Positions 52,940-60,741 of a stretch of 63,686 nt of DNA are shown here, piece by piece. The stretch is from assembly GCA_017537925.1 (NCBI GenBank), contig JAFYJW010000020.1, forward strand, positions 1 to 63,686, given 5' to 3'. Source of the DNA: Synergistes sp. (lineage in GTDB: Bacteria; Synergistota; Synergistia; Synergistales; Synergistaceae). A model generated the notes under the pieces. The model had not been told where the DNA came from. It was given only the letters and a program-made list of their open reading frames with translations, and ran no database searches. Every line of letters begins with the position of its first letter. Position 1 is the first letter of the stretch. A program made the position numbers and the translations under genes.

Positions 52940-53006
52940 CGCGCCGGTGCGGAATAATCCTGCCGCCTGAAGGTTATAATAGCAGGCAGGCAACGGGGGG
53001 ATAGGG

Positions 53007-53984
53007 ATGAGTGAGAGATACCAGCCGCCGTTTCACATGACGGAAGAGATCACAAATTTGATCGTGGAGATCGGGGAATATGTAGGCTTTATCACGACAT
53101 ATGAAGCCATGCGGCAGAATCCGGTACTGCGAAGAGCAAGTCGGATCAAATCTGTTTATTCATCGCTTGCGATCGAGCAGAATTCCTTGTCTCTGAACCA
53201 GGTAACAGATGTTATCGAAGGGAAAAGAGTGCTCGGATCTCCGCAGGATATAAAAGAGGTCAAAAATGCCTATGAGGCTTATGAACGTTTGTCATCACTT
53301 GAACCGTATAATGTAAAGAACCTGCTTTTGGCACACAGGATTCTTATGGACGGACTCGTGAAGGAAGCAGGAGTCTTCAGGAGCGGAAACGTCGGCGTAT
53401 ATGCCGGGAATCAATTGATTCACGTCGGCACGCCGGCAAAATATGTGCCTCAGCTTATGGAACAGCTTATGGCGTGGCTGAAGGAGTCAAAATACCATCC
53501 TTTGGTCAAAAGCTGCATTTTTCACTATGAATTCGAGTTCATCCATCCGTTTTCAGACGGAAACGGACGGATCGGCAGGCTTTGGCAGTCTTTGATCCTT
53601 CAAAAATGGAAAGATATCTTTGCATGGCTTCCGGTCGAGACATTGGTACATGAGCATCAGGAAGAATACTACGATGTTCTCAGACGGTCGGATAAAACAG
53701 GAGATTCAACGGAATTTGCAGCGTTTATGCTGCGAATGATTCGTGACGCGCTTAAAGAAGCGGCCGGGAACCAAAACGCAAATGTCGTAACAAATGTCGT
53801 AACAAATGAAGAAAGAATCCTTGAACTGCTGAGACAGGACGGGAAACTAACGGCAAAAGAGCTGGCTTCCTCATTGGGCCTGACACAACGTCAGGTGCAG
53901 AGGATCCTCGCAGATCTGAAAGCAGAAAAAAAGATCGTTCGCCACGGTGCGAGCAAAAACGGATATTGGGAAGTCGCAGAATAA
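53007..53984 (+). CDS. Fic family protein with N-terminal inhibitory motif and C-terminal HTH
   Basis: Protein of 325 residues: N-terminal helix with SSLAIEQN (class II inhibitory motif), Fic motif HPFSDGNGRIGRLW, and a C-terminal winged-helix (LTAKELASSLGLTQRQVQRI). A linker repeats NVVTNVVTN. Such proteins AMPylate targets and are commonly self-controlled; the HTH may let it regulate its own gene. It follows the Bro-N-Fic gene after 67 bases. Confidence 0.9.
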   Translation: MSERYQPPFHMTEEITNLIVEIGEYVGFITTYEAMRQNPVLRRASRIKSVYSSLAIEQNSLSLNQVTDVIEGKRVLGSPQDIKEVKNAYEAYERLSSLEPYNVKNLLLAHRILMDGLVKEAGVFRSGNVGVYAGNQLIHVGTPAKYVPQLMEQLMAWLKESKYHPLVKSCIFHYEFEFIHPFSDGNGRIGRLWQSLILQKWKDIFAWLPVETLVHEHQEEYYDVLRRSDKTGDSTEFAAFMLRMIRDALKEAAGNQNANVVTNVVTNEERILELLRQDGKLTAKELASSLGLTQRQVQRILADLKAEKKIVRHGASKNGYWEVAE

Positions 53985-54316
53985 CGGTGACAGTTTACAG
54001 TGCCATTGGCGGCATCCAAACCGGCGCCATTGATACCGGTCGGCCAATATCGGGGGAAAAACGAGTCGGTTAGTATCGCTGACCAACTGAGCTTTGCCCC
54101 GGCGCTTTTCTGAAAATAATAACCCTCTGAGAGATACTGCGGCGGGTCTTCCGTCATCTTCAAGAGTGAGAAGATGTCCATCTTATTCTGACGGAATTGG
54201 CTTAAACCAATGCCTGCCTGCATTGCCGGAAGCTGTTTACAGATATCTTTTACCGAGGGGTAGCGATTGACAAAAACAGCGTTGTGTACTACTCTGTATT
54301 ACATAGAGGTGATTAT
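53985..54316. other. Region with decayed fragments
   Basis: No intact gene. 54064-54088 is a degenerate copy of the Bro-N palindrome segment (codes SRLVSIADQLSFA), so a second Bro-N-like gene has decayed here. On the minus strand 54134-54223 codes a short unrecognised piece (AGIGLSQFRQNKMDIFSLLK). Promoter of the TA pair is at 54267-54295. Confidence 0.5.
54267..54295 (+). promoter_or_regulatory. Promoter candidate of the relBE-type pair
   Basis: Consensus TTGACA at 54267-54272 with a poor -10 (TACTCT at 54290-54295) after 17 bases. A TGTA...TACA dyad around 54284-54304 is a possible antitoxin operator. Confidence 0.5.
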
Positions 54317-54538
54317 ATGGTTTTTTCCATAAGGTTGACCGATGAAGAAAGAAAGCTTGCGGAAAGTTATGCCAGTCTCCACTCATTTTCCCTGGCGGAG
54401 GCATTCAAAAAAGCACTGTTTGAAAAAATCGAAGATGAATATGATGTTACCGTTGCGCAGGAAGCATATAACGAATATGCCGCAGACGGAAGAAAGAGCC
54501 GTCCTGTTGATGAACTCTGGAAGGAATGCGGTTTATGA
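54317..54538 (+). CDS. RelB-like antitoxin (DUF6290)
   Basis: Antitoxin of 73 residues with a ribbon-helix-helix N-terminus (VFSIRLTDEERKLAESYASL) and an acidic C-terminal tail that would wrap the toxin. ATG 54317 has GAGGTG ahead. Overlaps the toxin start by four bases (ATGA). Confidence 0.85.
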   Translation: MVFSIRLTDEERKLAESYASLHSFSLAEAFKKALFEKIEDEYDVTVAQEAYNEYAADGRKSRPVDELWKECGL

Positions 54539-54804
54539 GTTTCAGTGTAGAAACGACCGCACGATTTGACAGGGAATTTAAAAAACTTGACAGGTATACG
54601 CAGAAGATAATCAAAGCATGGATAGAAAAGCATCTTGTCGGCTGCGCTAATCCCAGGACGCACGGCAAGGGGCTGACGGCTGACCGCAGTGGACAATGGC
54701 GGTATCGGATAGGCGATTACCGCCTTATATGTTTGATCGAGGACAACAGATTGGTGATTCTTGCATTGTCTGTCGGGCACAGGAGCGATATATACAAGGC
54801 ATAG
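54535..54804 (+). CDS. RelE/ParE-family toxin
   Basis: Toxin of 89 residues: TARFDREFKKLDRYTQKII, RYRIGDYRLICLIEDNRLVI and the terminal VGHRSDIYK typical of RelE-type ribosome-dependent mRNA interferases. Gene pair is complete. Followed by a bidirectional terminator. Confidence 0.9.
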   Translation: MSFSVETTARFDREFKKLDRYTQKIIKAWIEKHLVGCANPRTHGKGLTADRSGQWRYRIGDYRLICLIEDNRLVILALSVGHRSDIYKA

Positions 54805-54824
54805 ACGATATACTGCACATACAT

Positions 54825-54853
54825 AAAGGGAGTCGGCAATTCCGGCTCCCTTT
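54825..54853. terminator. Bidirectional terminator
   Basis: Stem of 12 bp (54825-54836 with 54842-54853) with one G-T wobble and a 5-base loop. It sits between relE and the convergent yafQ remnant. Confidence 0.7.
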
Positions 54854-54934
54854 ACAGTGTCTGTGAAAGAACCTCTGTAAATAGCTTTCCTGCAGTACCG
54901 ATTTTGCTCGTCAGCGGCATAGAAGCTAAACGGT

Positions 54935-55205
54935 TTATCTGCCGAACAAATCTGCGTGTGTGCCGGTGCGGGCAAAGACCCAAAGTGTTGTCTTTGATTT
55001 CATAAATCAGGATCCAGTCGGTTTCAATATGCAAATCGCGGCATCCTTCCCAATTGCCTTTCAACGCATGGTCTTTTAATGCTGGAGGAATATTTGCTCA
55101 CGAAGCAAGCATGAGAATAACGGCTCGAAGTTTTGTCATATCGCAGCCGCGTTTTTCCATGCGTTTCTTGTCCCTTTTAAATTGGGCTGTAACCTCAACG
55201 GCCAA
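54935..55205 (-). pseudogene. yafQ-type toxin, broken by UGA and frameshift
   Basis: Start TTG at 55205 codes AVEVTAQFKRDKKRMEKRGC and continues to a UGA at 55098-55100 within the sequence RAVILMLAS*ANIPPALKD. After that the YafQ core is clear (KDHALKGNWEGCRDLHIE, IYEIKDNTL), then a one-base shift is needed to recover the C-terminal ARTGTHADLFG, ending at TAA 54935-54937. At the stop codon, relatives have Gly or Asn, so a GGA-to-TGA change explains it. It is the dead partner of the intact dinJ antitoxin. Confidence 0.8.
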
Positions 55206-55208
55206 CCA

Positions 55209-55472
55209 TCAGAGGCCTAAATCTTTCAGAGCGTCTTCTGCGGTTTCATAGCGCGTTGTCCGCCCTTCGCGCATATCATGTATCGCCTGGCGGGTGCGTG
55301 CATTCGGAATTTCCATATCAAAAGGCAGGCGGCCTTCTTCGGCTATTCTGCGCAGCGTTATTCGCAGTGCATCGGAGATAGTGAGCCCCATGCAGTCTAA
55401 AGCCTCGGCTGCTTTTGCTTTTGTTTCCGAATCTATCCTGAAACGAACCACGTTATCACATACTGTACCCAT
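55209..55472 (-). CDS. RelB/DinJ-family antitoxin
   Basis: Antitoxin of 87 residues: VVRFRIDSETKAKAAEAL (ribbon-helix-helix), MGLTISDALRITLRRIAEEG and an acidic tail (YETAEDALKDLGL). Probably still binds its operator; its toxin gene downstream on the same strand is disrupted. GGAGG lies before the start. Confidence 0.88.
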   Translation of the reverse strand: MGTVCDNVVRFRIDSETKAKAAEALDCMGLTISDALRITLRRIAEEGRLPFDMEIPNARTRQAIHDMREGRTTRYETAEDALKDLGL

Positions 55473-55646
55473 ATTTTGCGCCTCCTTTTGTTCTTATGTG
55501 TCTATATTGCAGCTACAAAAATAATAAAGTCAATGCCTTGCAAAAACGATCATATCGTTTTCACCGCTATCACAGACTCAGCTTATCATCGAGGGGCATC
55601 AATATACTGTCATAGACAGAAATAACGAGTGACCGGTGAGCACCAT
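55473..55646. other. Intergenic DNA upstream of dinJ
   Basis: AT-rich. Contains the left copy of a 14-bp repeat GAGTGACCGGTGAG (55627-55640). A -10-like sequence on the minus strand around 55520 could be the dinJ promoter. No gene seen. Confidence 0.4.
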
Positions 55647-55673
55647 AAAAAAACCGCCCCCGTAAGGGAGCGA
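55647..55673 (-). terminator. Old terminator of the tRNA-Val gene
   Basis: On the minus strand, a 7-bp stem CGCTCCC-TTAC-GGGGGCG is followed by seven T. It sits just downstream of the 3' end of the tRNA fragment, i.e. it belongs to the chromosome side of the attachment site. Confidence 0.65.
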
Positions 55674-55688
55674 TTTATTCGGTCATAA

Positions 55689-55733
55689 TGGTGGGCGATA
55701 GAAGAATTGAACTTCTGACCTCTTCCGTGTCAA
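55689..55733 (-). other. 45-nt 3' fragment of tRNA-Val(GAC), att site
   Basis: The minus strand reads TTGACAC (anticodon loop, GAC) through the T arm AGAAG-TTCAATT-CTTCT to the acceptor end ATCGCCCACCA. The D arm and 5' half are missing. Such a duplication arises when an element inserts at the 3' end of a tRNA gene; the element side is to the right, where the integrase lies. Confidence 0.8.
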
Positions 55734-55900
55734 GATAATTTTTATACTTTTGGGGCAATATATAAACGATTGTTTTTAGTGTGTTTTATGTTGCTGTTAC
55801 TGTAAAAACCCCTCTTTTAATATTTATTTTATCTGCTATAATACAGCCTGAATAATATAGCTCTTGAGTGACCGGTGAGTGATGAGGGGTGATTTTTACT

Positions 55901-57094
55901 ATGGCAAACGTTAATCTGACTGCAAATTTCGTTGATAAGCTCAAGCCGACAGGCAAACGAGTCAATATCCACGATAAGATCATTAATGAACTTATACTAT
56001 ATATGTCTCCAAAAGGCAACAAGACATATTATCTCGACATTAAGCTCCCGAATGGTAAACGGACCTCAAAGAAGATCGGAGACGCTATGCTCCTGGCTCC
56101 GCAGGCGGCGCGGCAGAAGGCAAAAGAAATGCTGTTGCGGATACAGGAGGGCGAGACGTTCCTGAGGAAGCTCACGTTTGGTGAGCTAATAGACGACTAT
56201 TACGAAGAGTATGCTCTGGAAAATCTGCGGACGGGGGCCGCAGCCGTGAAGTATCTGCGTAAATATTTCTCCTGGCTGAATAACAAGCCAGCCGAACATA
56301 TTTCCATGGTAGAGATAGAGCGGTGGAGAGCCGATATGCGGAAAACAACGGCGGCGACCTCGGTCAACCGGTATATAACGTGGCTTCGTGGTGCGCTGTC
56401 ATATGCCTATAAAAGAAAGCTGATATCCACAAATCCGCTCAAGGAGCTGTCGGCCTTACCGGAATCGGATAAGGCGCAGAAGGTCCGGTATCTGACCGAC
56501 GAGGAGAGGGCCGCATTGATGGCCGCGCTTGACGAACGCGAAAAGGAAATGAGGGAGAAGCGCATCAGGACACGTCAGCACGCGAAAGGTCAGCATTTGC
56601 TCGATACGAGGCAAACGGTTTACGCAGATTTTTTTAAGCCAACGATCCTGACAGCACTGGGCACCGGCATCCGGCGCAACGCCCTGTTTCACCTGCGCTG
56701 GGAAGATATAGATTTTCGCAACAGCACGATTACACTGAAGGGGATATGGGCTAAGAACAAAAAGACGGCCATTATTCCCATGAGCGAGAAGGTCAAGGCC
56801 GTGCTTGTTGCGTGGCAGAAGGAGTGCCCTTCGCAGGAGATAGTTTTCCCATCGCCGAAGGATGGCGGATATATGGATAACGCGAATAAGACTTTTGCTT
56901 ATGTGCTGGATAAGGCTGGGATAAAGAATTTCAGGTGGCATGACATGCGGCATGACTTTGCCTCGCGGCTTGCCATGGCCGGAGTGGATCTGAACACGAT
57001 AAGGGAATTAATGACGCACAGCGATATCTCCACGACGATGATATATGCTCATCTTTCACCGAATATCAAGAAGAAAGCGGTAGATTTAATATGA
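55901..57094 (+). CDS. Tyrosine-type site-specific integrase (P4-like)
   Basis: Recombinase of 397 residues. N-terminal DUF4102-like arm-binding domain (LKPTGKRVNIHDKIINELIL, YYLDIKLPNGKRTSKKIG), then SAM-like core-binding and catalytic domain: GTGIRRNALFHLRW (Arg), WHDMRHDFASRLA (His-x-x-Arg), HSDISTTMIYAHL (Tyr). The ATG 55901 follows GAGGGGTG. It lies 170 bases from a tRNA fragment in the expected orientation for the left end of an element. Confidence 0.94.
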   Translation: MANVNLTANFVDKLKPTGKRVNIHDKIINELILYMSPKGNKTYYLDIKLPNGKRTSKKIGDAMLLAPQAARQKAKEMLLRIQEGETFLRKLTFGELIDDYYEEYALENLRTGAAAVKYLRKYFSWLNNKPAEHISMVEIERWRADMRKTTAATSVNRYITWLRGALSYAYKRKLISTNPLKELSALPESDKAQKVRYLTDEERAALMAALDEREKEMREKRIRTRQHAKGQHLLDTRQTVYADFFKPTILTALGTGIRRNALFHLRWEDIDFRNSTITLKGIWAKNKKTAIIPMSEKVKAVLVAWQKECPSQEIVFPSPKDGGYMDNANKTFAYVLDKAGIKNFRWHDMRHDFASRLAMAGVDLNTIRELMTHSDISTTMIYAHLSPNIKKKAVDLI

Positions 57095-57919
57095 ATACTG
57101 CCGACTGTAATCATTTTTATGGTAAACAGATATCATTTTGTTTTCACGCTGTACGGTGATTTTTAAAGAGAAGTCTAATCTGTTTTTAATATAACTTGCG
57201 AGCCATTTATTAAGATTAGTTTCGGTCACGGGAATATCTCTAATAGTTAAAATAACGTCTCCTGCTTTTAATCCGGCACGTTCGGCAAAGTAATAATCAT
57301 ATATTCTCTCGATAACATAATGCTCAGATTCTTTGCGCAGCCTTGCTCCTAAATAGTATTCAAGAAATTCTTTCGGTGTCTTTGCCGTGGCCATGTCTGG
57401 AAGAGGCAGCGTGTAAACGACAAACGATTCAGCCTTAAGCTCAATCGGATATATCCCATCACATGCGTTCAGCCCGATAGTTATATGCCCTTCGATGAAA
57501 CTTTGACATTGTCCGGAATACGAATCAATTTGATATGTTTTTATTATGAAATACTCTATCCCATCAGATTTATCATAGCCTTTTTCATATTTCATGCTTC
57601 GAAATCCATTAAATACTTCCATGCGCGGCTCGGCCTTTTCCGCCGAAATTATATGTTTCTCTATTTCTTTCCACATATCGCGTTCCCGATCTGCTTCCAT
57701 CATGGATTTCATATAGACAACATCTTCGGAAGCAATACGCTGCAGATCTGCTTCTATCTTTTTTTTCGCATTCTCCAGCAGCGTTTTCTGTTTTATAAAT
57801 TTTTCATATTCCGGAGAAGAAGGAGCCGGAGAGCCCAAAGGCTGCCCCACTTCATACGCTGGCGCCCCGGAAACAAAAACGGTAAGCATAAGAAACATAA
57901 TAATCAACAGCTTCCTCAT
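57086..57919 (-). CDS. Secreted protein with C-terminal PDZ-like domain
   Basis: Protein of 277 residues with a signal peptide (MRKLLIIMFLMLTVFVSGAPA), a coiled region (residues 30-90), then a unique central part and a PDZ-like segment (AERAGLKAGDVILTIRD) near residues 210-260. No protease motifs. Start at ATG 57919 is nine bases from AAGGAG. It overlaps the integrase 3' end by nine bases on the other strand. Role unknown. Confidence 0.65.
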   Translation of the reverse strand: MRKLLIIMFLMLTVFVSGAPAYEVGQPLGSPAPSSPEYEKFIKQKTLLENAKKKIEADLQRIASEDVVYMKSMMEADRERDMWKEIEKHIISAEKAEPRMEVFNGFRSMKYEKGYDKSDGIEYFIIKTYQIDSYSGQCQSFIEGHITIGLNACDGIYPIELKAESFVVYTLPLPDMATAKTPKEFLEYYLGARLRKESEHYVIERIYDYYFAERAGLKAGDVILTIRDIPVTETNLNKWLASYIKNRLDFSLKITVQRENKMISVYHKNDYSRQYSY

Positions 57920-58009
57920 CCTGATCAACTCCTTCGTATAAAAATACTATCAGAGCCATATGTAAAAAGTATGGCGATATTATGTGGTGTTTATATACTA
58001 TGAATTTTA

Positions 58010-58107
58010 AGAAGTGCCATAGTGCCCTATGTGCCCTGAGCGTTGGTGTTACTATGTTTTTCAGGGCACTTTGAAAAATGAAAGTGCCCTGAAAAGTGCC
58101 ATAGATA
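58010..58107. repeat. Cluster of AGTGCC(CT) repeats with a 15-bp hairpin
   Basis: Several direct and inverted copies of GTGCCCT lie within 100 bases. 58058-58072 and 58081-58095 form a perfect 15-bp stem (CAGGGCACTTT core) with an 8-base loop; no T-run follows on either strand. Could be protein-binding sites rather than a terminator. Confidence 0.5.
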
Positions 58108-58112
58108 ATTTG

Positions 58113-58706
58113 TCAGTTTGATATCATAGACAGGATCACGCCTATGACAAAAAGTAAAAATATAACCCCTGCGACACACTTCCAATATAGACTCATCTTT
58201 TCAGGCTTAAAGCGCTTAACAAGGCAATATCCAAGGAATACTATAAATAAAATACTCCCGATCGGACTACCGCTTGATGCCCAAAAGAACAGTAATAGTC
58301 CGATTGCAATCTTACCGAAGTGTAAGGCGGGATAGTTGTCCCATTTTGAATTAGGATCTTTTACTTGCCCGCCAATGACCTTTATGCCTCTTATTGCCAG
58401 ATCTATAATGCAGCCGTAAGGGCGCATAAAACCACCGCCGATTATTTGATCCAGATCAGCCGTAATGCGTTCTCCATCATCCATATATTGCGCAAATTCT
58501 TCTGCCGTCTCTCTGTTGATATAGCCAAGCTGTTCACCATCTTTGTTAAAAACTGCGATGGCGTTTTTATCATGGGGATTATCAGGCTCCCGACGCAGCT
58601 CGATGCGGTCTCCCTTTTGCGCCGTTTCCTTCATTCGTTTTAAAATAGCTTGCCGGCTTGTCCGATCATAATTTTTATAAGTAACTCCAACAACTTTTGT
58701 GTACAC
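58113..58706 (-). CDS. HIRAN domain protein with C-terminal membrane helices
   Basis: Protein of 197 residues. N-terminal HIRAN domain (DRIELRREPDNPHDKNAIAV and LGYINRETAEEFA), a domain that binds DNA 3' ends in helicases, then three hydrophobic helices (IGLLLFFWASSG, ILFIVFLGYCLV, AGVIFLLFVIGVI). The start is GTG 58706 preceded by a run of ten G. HIRAN in a membrane protein is unusual. Confidence 0.75.
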   Translation of the reverse strand: MYTKVVGVTYKNYDRTSRQAILKRMKETAQKGDRIELRREPDNPHDKNAIAVFNKDGEQLGYINRETAEEFAQYMDDGERITADLDQIIGGGFMRPYGCIIDLAIRGIKVIGGQVKDPNSKWDNYPALHFGKIAIGLLLFFWASSGSPIGSILFIVFLGYCLVKRFKPEKMSLYWKCVAGVIFLLFVIGVILSMISN

Positions 58707-59107
58707 GCAGCATCCCCCCCCCCTTAGATAGATCTAATTTATTATACCCCGTTACCCCGTACTTGCCAGAATACCACGAGGCGCAATGCTTTGGGCACGC
58801 CGATAAAATATCTATTCAGGAATGATTAAAACGAATAAGGAGGTCTGACGGTAAAGGACCCCTGATGGGGACTATATGTCTACGGGCCATACAGAATTGC
58901 GAAAAGAGTGATGCAAAATTGGATTGCAGAAAGGATTGCTTTATTTTCTCCGTTATGTAAAAATACATGTTAGAAAATGTGTATATATAGATATAAAGTG
59001 TCAGTTATCTCTTGTTACGCAGTTTGATAATGTATAGAAATATGAAAATATAAAGGTTGCCTGACGCAGTCTTTATATTTTTTCTCAATCGCAGGAGGAA
59101 ATAATTA
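58707..59107. other. Intergenic region with terminator-like hairpin in the leader of gene 59108
   Basis: Holds a ten-C tract (58717-58726) that serves as the ribosome site of the HIRAN gene. 58858-58880 has a GC-rich dyad with no T-run. ATATAAAG (59048-59055) pairs with CTTTATAT (59071-59078), followed by TTTTTCTC, a terminator-like element just before the next start. Confidence 0.5.
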
Positions 59108-59851
59108 ATGAAAGTATTAACATCTACATACACTATATTTTTTCCTCAAATACTTAATATCCGAGAGCACTTTTTCGAGTTTGAAAAGGCCTTATCGGAC
59201 AGTTTCATAAAACCTTTTATGCTGGAACCGCTACCAGACGATGCTCCTGTCGAGATTCCAAGAATTAGGGCTGGCTCCGCAGACGGCAACCGCGCATTAA
59301 ATATTACGCCGCAAAGCGCCCAGATAATTTTTAATAACGCAAAAAATGAGAGCATAAACCAGCTTTTGGATGGTATAAAGAAGATACGCGGAAGCATTAA
59401 CAATACTATCGCAGATGTTATTGGCGAAGGTAATTTTCTGTTTTCTGGGCTGAGCACAGTTGTCGAGATTTCTGTTCCAGATCCTGTCAGCTTGCTGAGA
59501 GAGAAGTTTGTGGCCGCAAAAATTAATTCTGATACCCCGTGTAAACTGTACGATGCGCTTTTTCGCATATCAGTAGTGTATGAGAGTGATTATTTTATCA
59601 ATATAGAAATGAGCAACAGACGTTATTATATGGGGGTCCCATCAGGTTTGTCCATTGTGGGACTTAAGGAGCAGCCTCAGCAACTCGGAGTAATGATCGA
59701 CATAAATGACAGAAGAGCTTTCAATATAAAGAAAGATTACCGCACAGATGTAATGCATATGGATAAAATCATTTCCATATCTGCGTTAATGGTCAATGAG
59801 AAGATAGAAAAGTTTATGAACAGCGGGGAGCTTGAATTAAAACATGAATAA
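59108..59851 (+). CDS. Uncharacterised protein, first of a three-gene set with a HicA-like toxin
   Basis: Protein of 247 residues that I do not recognise. It seems an all-alpha/beta cytoplasmic protein with no signal or membrane segment; blocks FPQILNIREHFFEFEKALSD and MVNEKIEKFMNSGELELKHE stand out. AGGAGG precedes ATG. The next gene overlaps it by eight bases and a HicA-like toxin follows, so it may be part of a toxin-antitoxin operon. Confidence 0.55.
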   Translation: MKVLTSTYTIFFPQILNIREHFFEFEKALSDSFIKPFMLEPLPDDAPVEIPRIRAGSADGNRALNITPQSAQIIFNNAKNESINQLLDGIKKIRGSINNTIADVIGEGNFLFSGLSTVVEISVPDPVSLLREKFVAAKINSDTPCKLYDALFRISVVYESDYFINIEMSNRRYYMGVPSGLSIVGLKEQPQQLGVMIDINDRRAFNIKKDYRTDVMHMDKIISISALMVNEKIEKFMNSGELELKHE

Positions 59852-60356
59852 CTCTGCCGCAATATCTTCGTCCATTTTTAGGAGCATAGCCCCTTTAATA
59901 GTTATGGGGGTCTGCTATGTTGCGAATACTTCATCTGCGGATATTTCGCAAGTTTTTATGACTCCTACATATAGGCCTCATACTGCCATTATGCAGCAAG
60001 ATGCACCGACTGATTGCGGCAAGCAGCTTGCTATGAATTTTAATTCTTCAACTTTTTCTGCTGTAGAAATGCCCAAACAAATTGCTTTAGAGAAAATAGA
60101 GCACGACGGCTTTTGTCTGGATTTAAATTCTCAATTGGTACTGGATATATATTCGGACGGGGAAAATTTCTATGTAGATTATCCTGATATGAATATCTAT
60201 GCTGTTGGCAAAGACATCAATTCCTTGATCGAAGATTTTAATGAGGACTTTAAATTTATATGGGAGAATTATGCCCTGGAAGAAGACAGATCTTTGACAA
60301 AAGATGCACAGGAATTGAAAACCCGGATTTTGGCTATGATAAAGACAGGAGAATGA
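59844..60356 (+). CDS. Uncharacterised protein, probable antitoxin of the HicA-like toxin
   Basis: Protein of 170 residues, overlapping gene 59108 by eight bases. A hydrophobic N-terminal stretch (SIAPLIVMGVCYV) and an acidic C-terminal half (LVLDIYSDGENFYVDYPDM, then IEDFNEDFKFIWENY). Position just ahead of a HicA-like gene suggests an antitoxin; sequence does not identify a known one. Confidence 0.55.
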   Translation: MNNSAAISSSIFRSIAPLIVMGVCYVANTSSADISQVFMTPTYRPHTAIMQQDAPTDCGKQLAMNFNSSTFSAVEMPKQIALEKIEHDGFCLDLNSQLVLDIYSDGENFYVDYPDMNIYAVGKDINSLIEDFNEDFKFIWENYALEEDRSLTKDAQELKTRILAMIKTGE

Positions 60357-60359
60357 CAA

Positions 60360-60641
60360 GTGTCTTCTTTAAAAGTGAGAGACATAAGTTCATCACTGCT
60401 TAAAAAGGGTTTTGTCCGGCATGAGAGCGACCATACTCGCTATACTTTTTATAAAGATAATCAAAAGACCAGCGTTTGGACAAAAATAAGCCACGGAGAA
60501 AGAGACATAGGCGACACGTTAATAAATATAATGCAGAAACAGTTGAAGCTCACAAAAAAACAATTTTTAGATTTTGTAAATTGTCCTCTTTCCAAAGAAG
60601 AGTATCGAAAAATTCTGTTGGACAGCAATTCTATAAAATAA
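60360..60641 (+). CDS. HicA/YcfA-like mRNA interferase
   Basis: Protein of 93 residues. GFVRHESDHTRYTFYKD and WTKISHGERDIGDTLIN match the dsRBD-like HicA toxins, with QLKLTKKQFLDFVNCPLSKE a family-specific tail. Start GTG 60360, nine bases from AGGAG, three bases after its partner's stop. Ends at a strong terminator. Confidence 0.75.
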   Translation: MSSLKVRDISSSLLKKGFVRHESDHTRYTFYKDNQKTSVWTKISHGERDIGDTLINIMQKQLKLTKKQFLDFVNCPLSKEEYRKILLDSNSIK

Positions 60642-60708
60642 CAATAAGGTTTTGTCATTCCGTCGGCGTCAACGAAATGATTCATGCATTGTTCAGGTTC
60701 AGTTAATG

Positions 60709-60734
60709 AAAAGAGCCCCTTGCGGGGCTCTTTT
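60709..60734. terminator. Strong hairpin terminator
   Basis: 11-bp perfect stem AAAAGAGCCCC/GGGGCTCTTTT, 4-base loop; works for both the HicA set and the convergent SecB-like gene. Confidence 0.85.
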
Positions 60735-60741
60735 GTTGCAG

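Larger units (their letters stand above)
55627..55879 (+). repeat. 14-bp perfect direct repeats flanking the att site
   Basis: GAGTGACCGGTGAG at 55627-55640 and 55866-55879, one on each side of the tRNA fragment. They could be integrase or Xis arm sites or copies from an older integration. Confidence 0.55.

Noticed and set aside
55098-55100. UGA in the yafQ frame as selenocysteine
   Set aside because: Gene also needs a frameshift, and relatives have Gly or Asn at this place, so a nonsense mutation is simpler.
58858-58880. GC-rich dyad as a terminator
   Set aside because: No T-run on either strand and no gene ends nearby.
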